From assembly GCA_040954595.2 (NCBI GenBank), contig CM082578.2:16058001-16122000 (forward strand): a stretch of 64,000 bases of DNA, written 5' to 3'. A model generated the notes under the pieces. The model saw nothing but the letters and a program-made list of their open reading frames with translations, ran no database searches and was not told where the DNA came from. Shown here piece after piece: positions 11,419 to 23,831 of this stretch; within the stretch, counting starts at the first letter, position 1, and each line of letters starts with the position of its first letter. Both the position numbers and the translations under genes were made by a program. The stretch comes from Balanoglossus misakiensis (lineage: Eukaryota > Hemichordata).

Positions 11419-14400
11419 ATGAAAACGGGAAGATCTCTGGTTTTCATGCTGATTTTCTTGCAAAGATGCATTTGCACTGAAACCTTTGATGACCTGGACT
11501 CAAGAAGTGATAGGATGACGACGATGGCGATTGGTGAGGTGAGCTCAAGTCCAGACCTACTGACGCGCATGTCCGACCAGTCAAACACCCAAACCAATTT
11601 GGCTCATCGAGAAGCAGACGACACCAAATTGTCCGTGTCGATCACGACGACGAAGACCGTTGGTCATTGGTCTACAGATTGGACTGGCCTGCTGTCGCCA
11701 AAACAGAACTTCAACACAGATTTCTCCGATGTTGGAGATGAAGGCAAAGTCGATAGCGAGAATAGTACTTCACAAATTATGGGAGATGGCGTTGGGAGCT
11801 CCTATCAACGAAATGTGTCGGAAAATCCACCCGAATCATTTGAAACTTTTGCGCTTCAAATGCAATTTCGTGACAATTATCTCGTACCAGTATGTACCGG
11901 TAAAAACCTCCAAGAACTGCAAAGCGACTCGTGCCAGTATGGATGCTCCGAGTTAACAGCTACCAGCAATCTCAGCAGAACGTGCAATTGTGACGAGAAC
12001 TGTCCGTTTTACGGAGACTGTTGCTATGACTACCGTCACGTCTGTCCCAAACTTGACGAGGCCGAGAAAAGTAAACTGGTAGAAACATTCGTGAACTTTT
12101 GGGTTTGTATGCCCATCGATCAATTGGACAGGGAGGAAAAGAACATTCTCGTGATCGGAAAATGCCCACATACATGGGAAACTAATTCCGTTAGAGAAAA
12201 TTGCGAACTAAGGCAAACAGGTAAGCGCCGGTTTTTCAGACTGTATTCGAGTTGTCATTTTCAAGTGTAAGAACTTACTGAAACTTATGCAGTCCAAGTA
12301 CAAAGCCTGCGCAGCGGTCTGTGAGTGTGTTCTTGCCGCACAGTCAGTACACACTGTTCATATATCAATTTTAAAGTATCCCGTTATCCGAGTAGTAAGT
12401 ATTATACAAACAGCATTTTTGCCATCGAACCCAGCTGTTGAGTCACATAGTACGAACACGAATAAAATATGACATGATTTGGTGTGATCTCCTAAGAATT
12501 CTGGTACAAATTTGTGTGCTCGCATATTGAGACCTCCTACAGTTTGCAGTCTTTAGATTCGCCGTCCATAATGAATGAATGAATGAATCAATCAATTAAT
12601 TTATTATGTTCTAGGAAATGATCTCCTGGTATCAATCCCCGTAATTCATGTCGAAGACGAACGGCAAATTTATCGAAACATCTACTGCGCTGTCTGTCAC
12701 GCTGTTAGTGAAGAACATGTGATTTTTTGGAAAGTGAAAGCTGATTGCCATAGTAACTGGAAACCGCCGAGTGGACAGATTGTTGAATTTATGATGGATA
12801 ATTGTTCGCTGTCATTCACGCCTCCGGTTGACAGAGCCAAGACGCGAAAGTGTGAGCGTTACACCGAACAAGACAACACGTGTGATGCGGCAGCAGGTGT
12901 CGGCCTCAAGGCTGACTTGGAAGAACTTCAGAGGGTGTGTTTGTCTTACGTCTCCGTTGTCAGTGACTATGTTCACAAGTACAGAAACCCTCACTGTGCC
13001 ATCTGCAACGGAGTAGATGCGACGAAGCTTGAATGCATCCACGATTTGGATGCCGGAACTGATTCTTTTCTCGGGATCGTCAACTCTGTAAATCCGCCAA
13101 GCTTCAGAATCCTGCTTGACTTTAACCCAAAGGGCTCCTCGCAGTTTACAATTATTGACAACGGGGGACGGGGCGATCAAACGCCAGACCCAGCGAACTT
13201 CAACGTGCAAATGGAAGACACTCGTTGTGATGAGGGTTATATCTATGATCCGCTTTCCAGACTTTGTCGAGCCGTCTACTGCCAGGGTGACAATACCTTC
13301 CCAGGGTGCACTTCGTCAAAAGTGATGTCACACCACAACGGTGATGCTAACGGCGCATCAAGAAATGACACAGGGACTTTGAAAATATCATGGATATTTG
13401 TTGTGCCAAAAAATGTTAGTAACAGTACGATGCAGGCGACAATTTCACAAGCCTTGGATACTATAGTCGGCGCTTTTGAGGGCGCTATCCAGCTGATTGA
13501 ATATTACCAACTCACTGGTTTACAAATCAACCAAGAAGACGACCAGAGTGATTACGAAGCCATAAAGTTGATCGCCTTTTTCAAAGTTTTGCATGAAAAC
13601 TATACTTGGGAAGACTTTTCCGAAAAAATAAAAGACCCTTTTGCGGAATTCCAAATCGATAAAATAGATGAACCTTCGTTGAGGGGCGTCATTCTGGAAG
13701 AAGATAGTTCGGCTAGTGGAATGTTTTGCGAATATGGTAACTTGGTGTCGTTAGACGGCCGGCCAGAATTGAGAATAAACATAACAAATAACGGGAGTCT
13801 AATGCTTCAAAGCAGGTTTGGCAGCATTGTGATAGGGACTGATAATTTCAGAAGAAAAGTTACCGCTTTCTCATCGGGCGGTAATATTAGTGTGGAATCT
13901 GAAATCAAAATTTGCTACCATGATCCGCTGTTAGAATGCCAAGGTGACTGGACCCTGATAAGACTGAACGCGACAGAGTATAAGGTAGGAAACAACTCGG
14001 CAATACTCACACCTGATGGACGGCAATACAACGCGCTTGATTTCCATATAAACGTACTCGATGGTAGTGTTTTGTTATGCGTCAAGTCCCGCACATTGGT
14101 TTTACCCGATGCTTCCAACATAGCTATTGCGTATGTAACTCTTATCGGACTCGCTGTTTCCATGTCTGCACTGTCGGTGACAATAATGACGTATATCATC
14201 TTTCCTGTTCTGCGCACAAAACCAGGAAAATGTATCATGTGCCTCAGTGTTTCTCTCTTTGCGGCACAGTTGATATTTATTAATATAGGTAAGGCCTCTG
14301 ATGTCAGGAATGTGTGTATAGTTATTGCTGTGTTGTTGCATTATTTCTGGCTGGTGTCGTTCTGCTGGAGTAACGTCATCGCCATAGATCTCCTGAAAAC

Positions 14401-15130
14401 ATTCGGGCGCGGTATCTCGATCCAAACCGGTCACAGACGAGTGTTCGCCCTGTACAGCGCGTATTGTTGGCTTCTGCCGGCAGTCTTCGTAACAGTGACC
14501 GCTGCTTTGGACTTGACCACTCGCGTGGACATCGGTTACGGGAGAGACGGCATCTGCTGGATTGGCAGTCGCCTTGCGCGAGGGTTGGCGTTCGGTCTGC
14601 CCGTTGCCGTCCTCGTTTCCATCAACATCGTCTGCTTCTGTCTAACAGTTGCGAATATCCGAGCGCTGGCAAGTAAAGCCAAAGTGGTCACAAGCAACTC
14701 GGGCTCGAAACAGTCGTGGTCAAGAAACCAAATAGGTCTGGCCGCAAAGATGGCTACCTTGATGGGCTTCACTTGGATCATCGGCTATCTGGCCGAAATA
14801 TTCGACCAGGAATTCCTTCACTTCATCTTTGCCATCTTGAACAGTGTCCAAGGGGTCTACATCTTTATTGCGTTCACTGTCAACAGGAGAATCATGGGAA
14901 TGTACGGGAAAAGGTTTGGTTGGCCATGTCTCCTGTTAAATACAGAACCGAATACTATAGACTCGACAGTGAGTTCTTCTGTGAACCGCTCGACTTTGAA
15001 AAGAGCCCAGAACTCTTCGCCAGACGACAGTCCAGATGTTACAGTAGAAAGTGACCGGATAGAGATGATGGAAAATGGGCAAAAAGTCATACACAAACCA
15101 CCGAACTGGACTCTGAAGCAAACTTTATAG
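11419..15130 (+). CDS. Somatomedin-B-containing class-B-like 7TM receptor
   Basis: Two exons, 11419-12220 and 12615-15130, joined in phase 1, give 1105 aa. The ATG at 11419 is preferred over an in-frame one at 11365 because a signal peptide (MKTGRSLVFMLIFLQRC) follows it directly. A Ser/Thr-rich stretch comes next. A somatomedin-B domain lies at about 160-210, with its eight-cysteine pattern ending CPFYGDCCYDYRHVC. A long Cys-containing ectodomain follows, with the same short motif twice (YRNIYCAVC and YRNPHCAIC). Seven hydrophobic helices run from about 768 to 1025, then a Ser-rich tail of about 80 residues. The helices resemble secretin/adhesion/Methuselah-type receptors (FTWIIGYLAE in TM6, LNSVQGVYIFIAF in TM7). 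No Cys-rich GPS autoproteolysis motif is visible before TM1. It is probably a plasma-membrane receptor; its ligand cannot be inferred. Confidence 0.88.
12570..12600. repeat. (AATG)n/(AATC)n microsatellite
   Basis: A short imperfect tetranucleotide tract in the only intron (12221-12614) of the 7TM receptor gene, close to the acceptor at 12614. Confidence 0.8.
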
Positions 15131-15203
15131 CCTTGTGACTCGACTCGACTGGAGGAAGTGTACAACATGGCTTTGGCATTCACTGATACATGATTTGTTT
15201 TAA

Positions 15204-15209
15204 AATAAA
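15204..15209 (+). terminator. Poly(A) signal AATAAA of the 7TM receptor gene
   Basis: The hexamer lies 74 bases after the stop codon at 15130. It faces the poly(A) signal of netrin-4 on the other strand. Confidence 0.65.
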
Positions 15210-15228
15210 ACCACCATCAATTGTTGAT

Positions 15229-15275
15229 ATTTTATTATTATTATATTATTCTTATTGTTATTATTATTATTATTG
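15229..15275. repeat. (TTA)n/(ATT)n microsatellite
   Basis: An imperfect AT-rich trinucleotide tract between the two convergent genes. Confidence 0.8.
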
Positions 15276-15467
15276 AAATATCAAGCTAGTACGTGTACCA
15301 TATTTTCTGTCATTAATGAAGCTCCAGCTCCAGGATTAATGATATTGACACAATATCAGAAATAAAATTGAAATTCAAACATCACAAAATGTTAGATACA
15401 TATCTGATATTAAACTTTCCCAGACTCACAAGTCAAACCAATGTAAACACATTCTCGGTTGTTCGTC

Positions 15468-15473
15468 TTTATT
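15468..15473 (-). terminator. Poly(A) signal AATAAA of netrin-4 (minus strand)
   Basis: TTTATT on the plus strand reads AATAAA on the minus strand, 192 bases after the netrin-4 stop codon. Confidence 0.55.
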
Positions 15474-15664
15474 TGCAGCATGCACAGTGGCATATTTTGT
15501 GCACGAAGTATGTGTTATATAATATAATATAAAACGAAAGTACAGTATATATTAACACACAATATATAATACCGGTCCTAATGCTACACAGCACCGGTGC
15601 ATCACAATACATTTGCGGAGGTAGTTTAATTATTCGGCAGACAAACACAAGAAGTGCTTGAGAC

Positions 15665-18113
15665 CTAGGGACAACTTCCCATCAAGCTGGAAACTTTCTT
15701 GCCAACATCTCTCTCCCAGGGTATAACAAGGCTTTGTTGATCGACCAGATATCTACCGGTGCGTTCATCTCGAATGCCAGCGATGACGTATTCATATCCC
15801 TGCAGTAACATGGGGCAAGTGCAACCGGTTCTTGTCCACGATGTCGGAAAGAGTTGAATTTCTTCCCCAGCGATGCCGGTCTCCGCATTCTTAAATACTC
15901 GTTTGAGATTTGCTGTGACGACGACATTGGATCCCTTGTCTTCAGCCGACACAATCTTAGCACGAACAACTACAAATGCACAGAAAAGACATCATAATTT
16001 TTTAAAATTATATCTCCATGGAGAGCAGCGTTTAATTTCCAACACTGAAATCTTGGTTGAGTGTTATACAGTTTAGCTAGCAAATTGTAAGGACACTCAA
16101 ACCCATACAAATACCTACTTTACCGAGAAAAGGGGGAGAAAAAATGAAAACTGTGTAGCGCTATCAAACCGACCAATATGCATCGCATCTTTAGACACCT
16201 GTTGTCATTAGGGATGGAAATTCTGATACAATAGAATGGCGTAATACAGCTATCTCATTGGCTAACAGACTGACTGCACTGATCCAGGTGCACATCGATT
16301 TGCCACGTGCGCGTTGTACTCACGCGCATGTCACTGTGTTTCGGCCTCGTCACCAATATGGACGCGTACGCGGATATCTCCGACACAGAGTATTCAAGCG
16401 AATTGGAACGGTTCTGCTCAAGTTTGACAACCCCGATACCACTGGATGACAGAGGAGATTCTAAACTACCGGCAAAACAGGCACGTGAAAGATTTCGGGC
16501 TCCCGTGAACAAGTACAAAGATCTCGCGTACCACAAAATACACGCAAACCTACCAGGCGGAGATGTCAGTGCAGTGGAACACGAGGACATGCCCAGAAAC
16601 GGTGAATCTGGATATCATACAGGTAACGCAAGTTTCAGTTATGTTTTCATATTTGTCCCAGCGCGAAAGTAACCGTTATATGACATGCTAATCTTGGCAA
16701 CAAACTATGCAGTGGGTCTGTCCTTTCCGCTGTGTGTTGTCATTTGAACGGAATTTCAAGTGCGGGATTGTCATTAGATTCCTCCCCAATGTCATTCCTC
16801 GTCTGCAGAATTTCCAACTACTAGTATTATTTGCGTTAAAATCAGGTTTCTGCAGCAACGCATTCTTGTTTTCTTTCCGAGAGAGCTCTGCACATACATA
16901 CACACAACTTGGCAGTGTAGCTTTCTGGCTTTTATTTATTCTTCGCAAATTTGAGTGAATTTACCACTGAGCTCCATCTCATATGATAAAGACCATGCTG
17001 CGAGGACCATAGCATCTTTAGTGCCCCCCCCTTAAGTACACCGTAGACTTTCTGGAGGAACGTGCGGGTAGCGTGTTATTTGTGAACAGTCACACACACT
17101 ATACAGTGAAGGAGAAATTTGCTCACCGTATCCATGGTGACACAGATCTTCATCTTCATCAATCACACTGTTGTCGTGACAGATACACCTGTCTGATGAA
17201 AGAATGCAGACAATTGTATTACAATGTACATCACGACAAACAATGCTTTGCAGTGAGGACGGTGTGTTTATGAGCAGAAAGGACGACCCTACAATACCAC
17301 AGAAACACTTACCAACCCTTCTCAATCCGGCTGCCAACCGAAACTGTTTTCTTCTTCTTTCTTTATTCCTTCTTTCCTTCTTTCTCCTTTTCTCTTCGTT
17401 CTTCGCTTTCCATTCGATGATTGGTGGGATGCAAGCGCCGCTGTTGGCGTCACAGTTGACACCCACTTCACAGGAGCATCTCCGGCAGCCATTTTGGCCG
17501 AAACCATAGTAACCTGGCGCACACCTATCACAGAAGGGTTCGGCTACTCCTTGTTTACAAATGCAAGCGCCGGTATCTGGGTCACAAGCGTCATCACTGG
17601 TGCCCACTGCATTGCACACACACCCTACAATACAACGAAATGATTTATTTTTATTTCTTCGAATCAAAACACCGTGGCATCATTACGAGTGTAGGTAATA
17701 CCTGAACAGAGTATTTTCGATTCTTGAATCAGCATTTTAGAAGTGGCATAGGTGTAGTCAGTTTGACTAAAATGAAATCGCTTTGTTCAGAAACAAAAGT
17801 ACTAATAGTTTGGAAACTTACTTCTACATGCTTCAGGATGAGTGAAATCTTTGCTTGGAGATCGGAAATACCCCGGTTTACACGATTGGCAATTTCGACC
17901 TTGAGTGTTATGCTTGCAGTCGTCACACACTCCCCCACTCGTCCGACCGCTCTCCAACCATACTTGAGAGTCGAAGTGACAGCTATCGGCATGTCCATTG
18001 CAGTTACATTCTGTCGGAGGGAGAAGTGAGCATCAGATGAGATGACATCCAGCAAATTTTATTGGCTTTTTCCCTCCCTCCCTCCTCCCTGTTTTGATGC
18101 CTTCTTTTTCCCC

Positions 18114-18154
<41 letters not shown>

Positions 18155-21100
18155 GTCCGTCTGTAATGATATGGACAAAAACTGTCACTTTCTCTTAAAT
18201 CTTTTCTTACTAAATCTTCGCCAGTTCTTATCACATTTCGCGTAAAATCTTCAAATCCCCACACAAGCGAAACTACTGCGAGCTGCTTATTATATAAAGG
18301 CTTATACTTACGAGTACATCCATTTGGGTCGTTGGTCAAAGCATTCGCCGGTCCCCAAGGAGTGTCGTTGTATAGCGGTAGACACTTTTCACAGTTATCG
18401 CCATCAGTATTGTGTTGACAAACACATTTTCCATGAACCTATGACAATAATACCAGTAGTCAGAAACCAGATGTGTCACCCACATTTGTGCTCGGGAGCT
18501 AACAATCCTACAATCAATGTCCACTCACCTTGTTTGGCGGTGTGTCGTATCTTTCCTCCTCCTTCACAGCCATAGGTACACACTCGTTGGCATGGCCATT
18601 ACAGAAACACGTGCCACCCACAATCAAATCATAGACGGCAAAGTAGTCTAACTTGGGCATTTCATCTGCCAGGGCTGGAATTCGATTCACACAGGGACAT
18701 TGCTGATTCTTCAGCAGGTTGATGCGTAGGTTAGTGATCTTCAAACGATCTTGCGCTTCAAAACTGTATGGGTCAAATCTTCCTCTTGTTGGCAGCAAGG
18801 TTCGAAAGATTACCTGGGGAGGAACAAATTCAAAAGTTATGAATACTGGCTTAATTAATTCACTTTGAGTTGAAAAAAAACTTAACCATAGACCTCAGAT
18901 TTTCAACGTACACATCACCCTTTAGGAACACACCGTGTAATATCAGAACATTACCGAGTAAAGTCCTCCCTGTTTCTGCCGGCCCAACCTCCTCGTAATT
19001 ACGCTGTGACCTCTTGATGACATTTTCTCAGACTTGGGTCAGCAATATTTGACCACATGAATTGAAAAGCGATCGGCATTATCATTTAGTCTGGGCGTGT
19101 CGCCTCGATGGACCTCTCCAAATATTTATGGGCAAACTAATTGAATAACGTCGCGCGTGAATAGGTCTTTTGTAAACACATAACGATTACTTTTTTACAA
19201 TTCATGTTTGCCAAAGTCTGCTGAATAATAAAGTTTACGATTGACTCGTCATGTTTTTGGAGTAAACCTTGACAGTATGACCAGTTTTCCGTCTGCAAGA
19301 TTTCTTGTCAAAATGTCAGCGTCACAATGCATCTGGGCGTCTTTTTGATGTGACCATTAAGTCAACAGACTAAAGGTTTTCTGAAAGGTGTTCTAAAGGT
19401 AAAGTCTCCATCGTACAAATTGAAAATAACAACAAACCCCACTCATCCATAAAAAGTGTTTCTAATTGCCATGCGCACTGTCGCGTTTCGGCTCAGACAT
19501 CGACTACCCCCTGTTGGATCAGTTGATTACTTGGTCTATCATCACGAGTTCTTGAGACTTTGTTTGTGTCGCTCAGTTGTCTCGACTTGTCAGATTTCCT
19601 TACAATCTACGCATTTTGACTATAACCGAACCTTGGTGTATTTTTGTCACCAGAACTTCCCTGTGGTCGTAGTTGCATCGAGTCAGTGATGTCCTTCAAT
19701 CCTTAACCACCGTTGGGAATGTGAAGGCGCTCTTCACTGTCAGGTAAGACGTTCCCTTCTCATAATTTCACTATGTCGTACAATTGAAAGTAGACTGATT
19801 ACGTTTGTTGAACAACGCACCCTTCAAACATCACTGCTTACACAGGGCCATTTTATCACTTGAATTTTACAGACGGTTTTTAATCAACTTGATACTTGAA
19901 TTAATTTGTCTTTTGTGCTGGCTGTGTTTGACATCATTCAAAATCAACATCTACATTTCACCAAAACTTTCGCGTCCCATTCGATCAAAAACATTTCTGA
20001 TTTCATGGTCAATATACATGTACCTGTAATACATACACGTTGTTTAGCAACAAGCCCCCATTGGTTGCATATCGGTTGCACTGGTTGCGTGACGTTGTGT
20101 CGTATTCAGATCAATAAAGTTCGAGTGTTACCAACATTTGATGGTCACTCTATTGATCGACGACTATTTCTGTTTTATATGCCATTGATAATCCCCACTA
20201 TTAAAACATCGCAGTCACGTTTTGGTCAGATAATCCAGTAAACGATGTGATTTGATGATCAATAGTTCACGGGTTTTTTTTCATTGACCGCACAGTCACA
20301 GTTCTGGGGGCTGTGGATGCAATACTGTAGTGTACACAGTACAAGTAGTTGTACACACGTTGCTGGGTGTTCCGTACAAAGGGTGTCGGGCTACGTTCTC
20401 AGTGGTGCGCACCCAACGTTATCCTTCAAACGATGTGTATACCTAGCTATGAGTCAATAGATCATATGCATTTTTGGGGGTCCTATATATTTTACTTTCC
20501 TTGATTTTTGATTTCACGAGTTTCGTACGACAGCAAGATTAGTAGTGCTGTGATTTATCCAAATAGACGTCTCAATATATGGCCCCACAAGGCCCAGCCG
20601 AAAGCTGCCGACAGAGACAGAAATGATGAAATTCTTCGTCATTGTCAGTCGTTAGACGCCTGGTTTTAAGGGTTTAGCACAAACATCAAATGGCCGCATA
20701 CTTCGACAAATACAGCCTAATTTGCAGGATTTAGCCTACAAGCGTCTGATCCTCAAAGTCGCGTATAAACGTTGTGATTTCAAAATTGCCATGCATGCCA
20801 GGTTGACCTCTCAAGGTACATGGGTGTGTGCCAAACTGCGCCAAATTTTAATTGAATTTAAAACATACATGTAAGCGTTTGACTTTTTGCATGTAATGTG
20901 AAATGGTACGCCCCATTCCTGTGGGGTTTCGGTCATCGACTTCAATAGTGTCTATATGTGTAACAAACTGTGTCGGTATGTCGATGACGGTTGATTGATA
21001 AGGCCCAGACACGAGACCCATGCCCCCTTCTCAGGGCACATTGAATGCAAGTATGCATCTCGCATTCGAGTGCACGTTCGGGAGACTGTGACTGATCTAT

Positions 21101-23831
21101 CAATAACTACCAGAGGGAGGCGGAATTTGGAAAATTGATGATAGTAAATTTAAAGTTGAACTGTTAACCCCCCTAAAAATATTTGGAAATACGTTTAGCA
21201 CATTGTGATAAGGTCATCTACGAACAATAACATGACAAGAGAATTTCAAGGAAAGTGGTTTCTGAGATATAAGAGGTTTAAACTAAAATGGCAAGATTTG
21301 CTCCCAAATTACATCGATTGCATTGACATTTTCACCGAAATATAGACTTATTAACAAAATGGCCAAAATATAAAACTAGTATTAGAATTTTCTTCATAAG
21401 ACTGTTCAAGGACCGTTATTGTTAAGAAAGCAGCTTGCAGGGTGTCGTATGTATATCGGCAGCTTGTGGAAGTTCACACACTTTCAACTGATCACACGGC
21501 AATGCGATACGAAGACAGTTGGAGATGAGACGTTTTCAGTGATCCAAAACACACGTGCCGCGCACCCAAGACGGAAGTAGCATGATATTTTAGAGTACCC
21601 AATTTCAGATCTCTATCAAGCGCAATCAGATAGGTTTCCGAATTTAAATCTGAAACTCGATCCATCTTCACGGAGCAACAAGAGTTTACAGCAGGAGGCG
21701 GGACATGGAGGCCTCTATAAGGGGAAACAATTAGACTAACGTTTTTATACTATAAAGGTGATCTTTAATAAACCGTAACAGTCCTAAACACAGACTAAAT
21801 GTGTACCCCCCCCCCCCGACCAAAATCCGCTATGACGCTTGAACGTGTTTAATGGATGGGTATTCCCTCTTACGCTCTCTCCTGTAGAGACCACAGATAA
21901 GTTCGACTTATCTACCTGTTACAAAACAATTCCAAATTTATTGCTCATAAAGTAATCGACGATCAATTATTTTGTACTGGAAAGTAAACATTTATAAAAA
22001 GACTTGAAGATGGCATAAAAACAGCACAAACGCATTCAAAAATATTTCCTCCCTTACCTCCCCTCTCGTGCAAGGTTCTGGAGAGGAATACCGCGATGTG
22101 CAAACAGCGCCATCATCCGTCGTCTCGTCCTCCACCAGTCCAAACTCTTCCGTGCAGTTCGCCGAGTAGAAAGAGTAGGGCCTCCACGACTGGCCGAAGT
22201 CGTCAGATCTCTCTATCGTCATGGCGGCCGGTCGTGAACTCTTGAAAACCATGACGAGATGGGTAAAGTAGAAATGACCTTCAAGATCCAACTGGATGGT
22301 TTCCGGACCCGCGCCGAGTGATGACTGCCACCATGTGGCCGGGTGACTCAAAAAGGAATCCGTCATCTGCGATGGTGGATGGGCTTTGTTCGCCTTCCTG
22401 TTAGTGTCAGAGTTAGGGGGATGAGATGAAATGAGAAATGCTATTATTATCTCCTATTTCCTGTCCATCGGAAATGGTCAAAATAAAGACACAATCAATC
22501 TTGTATAGGCGATGACGAAGTTGTATCCAGTGTCATTGACCAACGTATAAAAACACTATCGGATGAAACCCCTCCGGCAACATCTCTATCTCCTAAGGGA
22601 TGAACCATTTAATATTCTGAGGGGGGTCTGAAAGATTGAGATACCCAGCGTCTCTGCCAAACCACCAGTCTCGTTCCTTTTAACTATGGTATGAATATTT
22701 CTTTAGGTGACTTTTTAGTCGGAATTGTTCAAATTGTGGCCAAATCTTCAATATTCTATTCTGGAGCATTTTATTGACATTTTTCGACCAATCTACACAC
22801 AGCATTGAAATTAGCTGCTTGAACATTGGGTTGGTGTCAAACTGGCACTTTTCTTCAGTAATTTCTATTTTTGATATGTACATGATATCCACCAATATAA
22901 CAGCGGATCTATATCGGCCACTTGGTCGCATGTGTTCAAAACTCTTCCAGGCCCCCCCTAACAAAATCAAATGATCCACCCCTAAAACGTTTCCGTTTGT
23001 AGTGCTTGCGTAGAGTCGTGATTCGCCGCGCGGTGATATTGATTAGTGTCCTTGATATCCGTCCTTGGATGTTAATACTGGTATCCCCCAAGTCATTCCT
23101 TCCAACTTCAGTAATACCCACCCAATGTCTGAAAAGTACTTAAATAAACCACTGCAACCCTCAGTAGTGTTTAAGCTGTTGGATTTACACTTTTAAGAAA
23201 AGAAGGATCGATTGTCGGGGTCACTGGGGACAAAGACACTTTACCTCGCGTTACATTTGACGCAATTAACATCGCTGCAGGCTTCGACGACGCAGTACTT
23301 CTCGCCTTTCTTTCGTCCGCACTCTGTTGTGGTCGTCACACGGCGCCCCGTCAGCAGATTGCCGGGTCGAGGGTGACATGTCTGGCTGGCACATCCCTGC
23401 CTCAGATCTAACGAAGGAAAGAAAAAAAAACACGTGTAGCTTCCAAAATACTGTCATTACGAAAAGGGCTGATTGCCAAAAAAGTTATAGATAGTGTAAA
23501 GAGAAACACGTGCTTTGATGAATGCTAATATGCAAAGTGGACCAAGAAATGGGACAAGTTACGCACAAACTCCCGTAACTTTATCAGACTATTTGTTAGA
23601 AGGTACATGTTGGCGAAACAGATGTTGCCATTATATATGTGTAGGGTTAACGCGCTGAAGACTTTTCCACGCAACACTTGACATGTTTCAAACTTTTGAC
23701 CTTACAAGCAAGTAAGCAACAAAGTTGTAAATGCCTTTGTATAATTTAGTCGACTTACCAACAATAGGCGGAGATGCGTTTACCAAACACCACAGCAGCT
23801 GAAAGAGAAGGAAAGCGCGGAATCCGAACAT
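15665..23831 (-). CDS. NTN4: Netrin-4 (beta-netrin)
   Basis: Eight exons on the minus strand: 23831-23759, 23407-23245, 22397-22058, 18813-18529, 18438-18312, 18010-17822, 17624-17313, 15969-15665. All join in phase and give about 597 aa (human about 628). The order is a signal peptide ([19 protein letters not shown]); a laminin N-terminal domain of the beta-laminin type ([51 protein letters not shown]); three laminin EGF-like modules ([36 protein letters not shown]); a strongly basic linker; and an NTR/C345C domain with WTRTGCTCP and a terminal GSCP. Netrin-4 is a secreted basement-membrane protein that binds laminin gamma chains and affects axon growth and vessel formation. The end of exon 7 is uncertain: a donor at 17297 instead of 17312 would add GKCFC, which matches the start of the NTR domain better. 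A probable exon of another gene lies in the last intron on the plus strand. Confidence 0.93.
16358..16622 (+). CDS. Candidate first coding exon of the CNB-domain gene
   Basis: ATG 16358 opens 88 codons ending at a good donor (CAG/GTAACG) in phase 1. The encoded stretch is hydrophilic and protein-like (for example [19 protein letters not shown]), unlike chance frames nearby. A phase-1 acceptor exists at 28952, and the join would run HT-V-DVRLDQEV, so the CNB gene could start here. If so, the gene would span 29 kb, with netrin-4 exons lying inside its first intron on the opposite strand. Other possibilities are that it belongs to an unseen gene or is a chance frame. No family was recognised. 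Confidence 0.45.
18113..18164. repeat. (CTGT)n microsatellite
   Basis: About twelve nearly perfect CTGT copies in a netrin-4 intron, preceded by a CCCT-rich tract. Confidence 0.9.
18814..22057. other. Large netrin-4 intron 3
   Basis: The longest netrin-4 intron, separating the two exons of the laminin N-terminal domain. I see no nested exon. It holds a run of 12 C at 21806-21817. Confidence 0.75.
21806..21817. repeat. Poly(C) run of 12
   Basis: A homopolymer in netrin-4 intron 3, equivalent to a G run on the netrin-4 sense strand. Confidence 0.75.

Noticed and set aside
15970-15996. Reading upstream of the last netrin-4 exon gives FCAF, which resembles the FC of the human NTR domain
   Set aside because: There is no AG acceptor before it and an in-frame stop lies just upstream. 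It is the polypyrimidine tract of the intron.
16255-16590. A 111-residue minus-strand frame in the last netrin-4 intron
   Set aside because: It is antisense to the more plausible plus-strand exon candidate at 16358-16622, and it does not join netrin-4 exons in phase.
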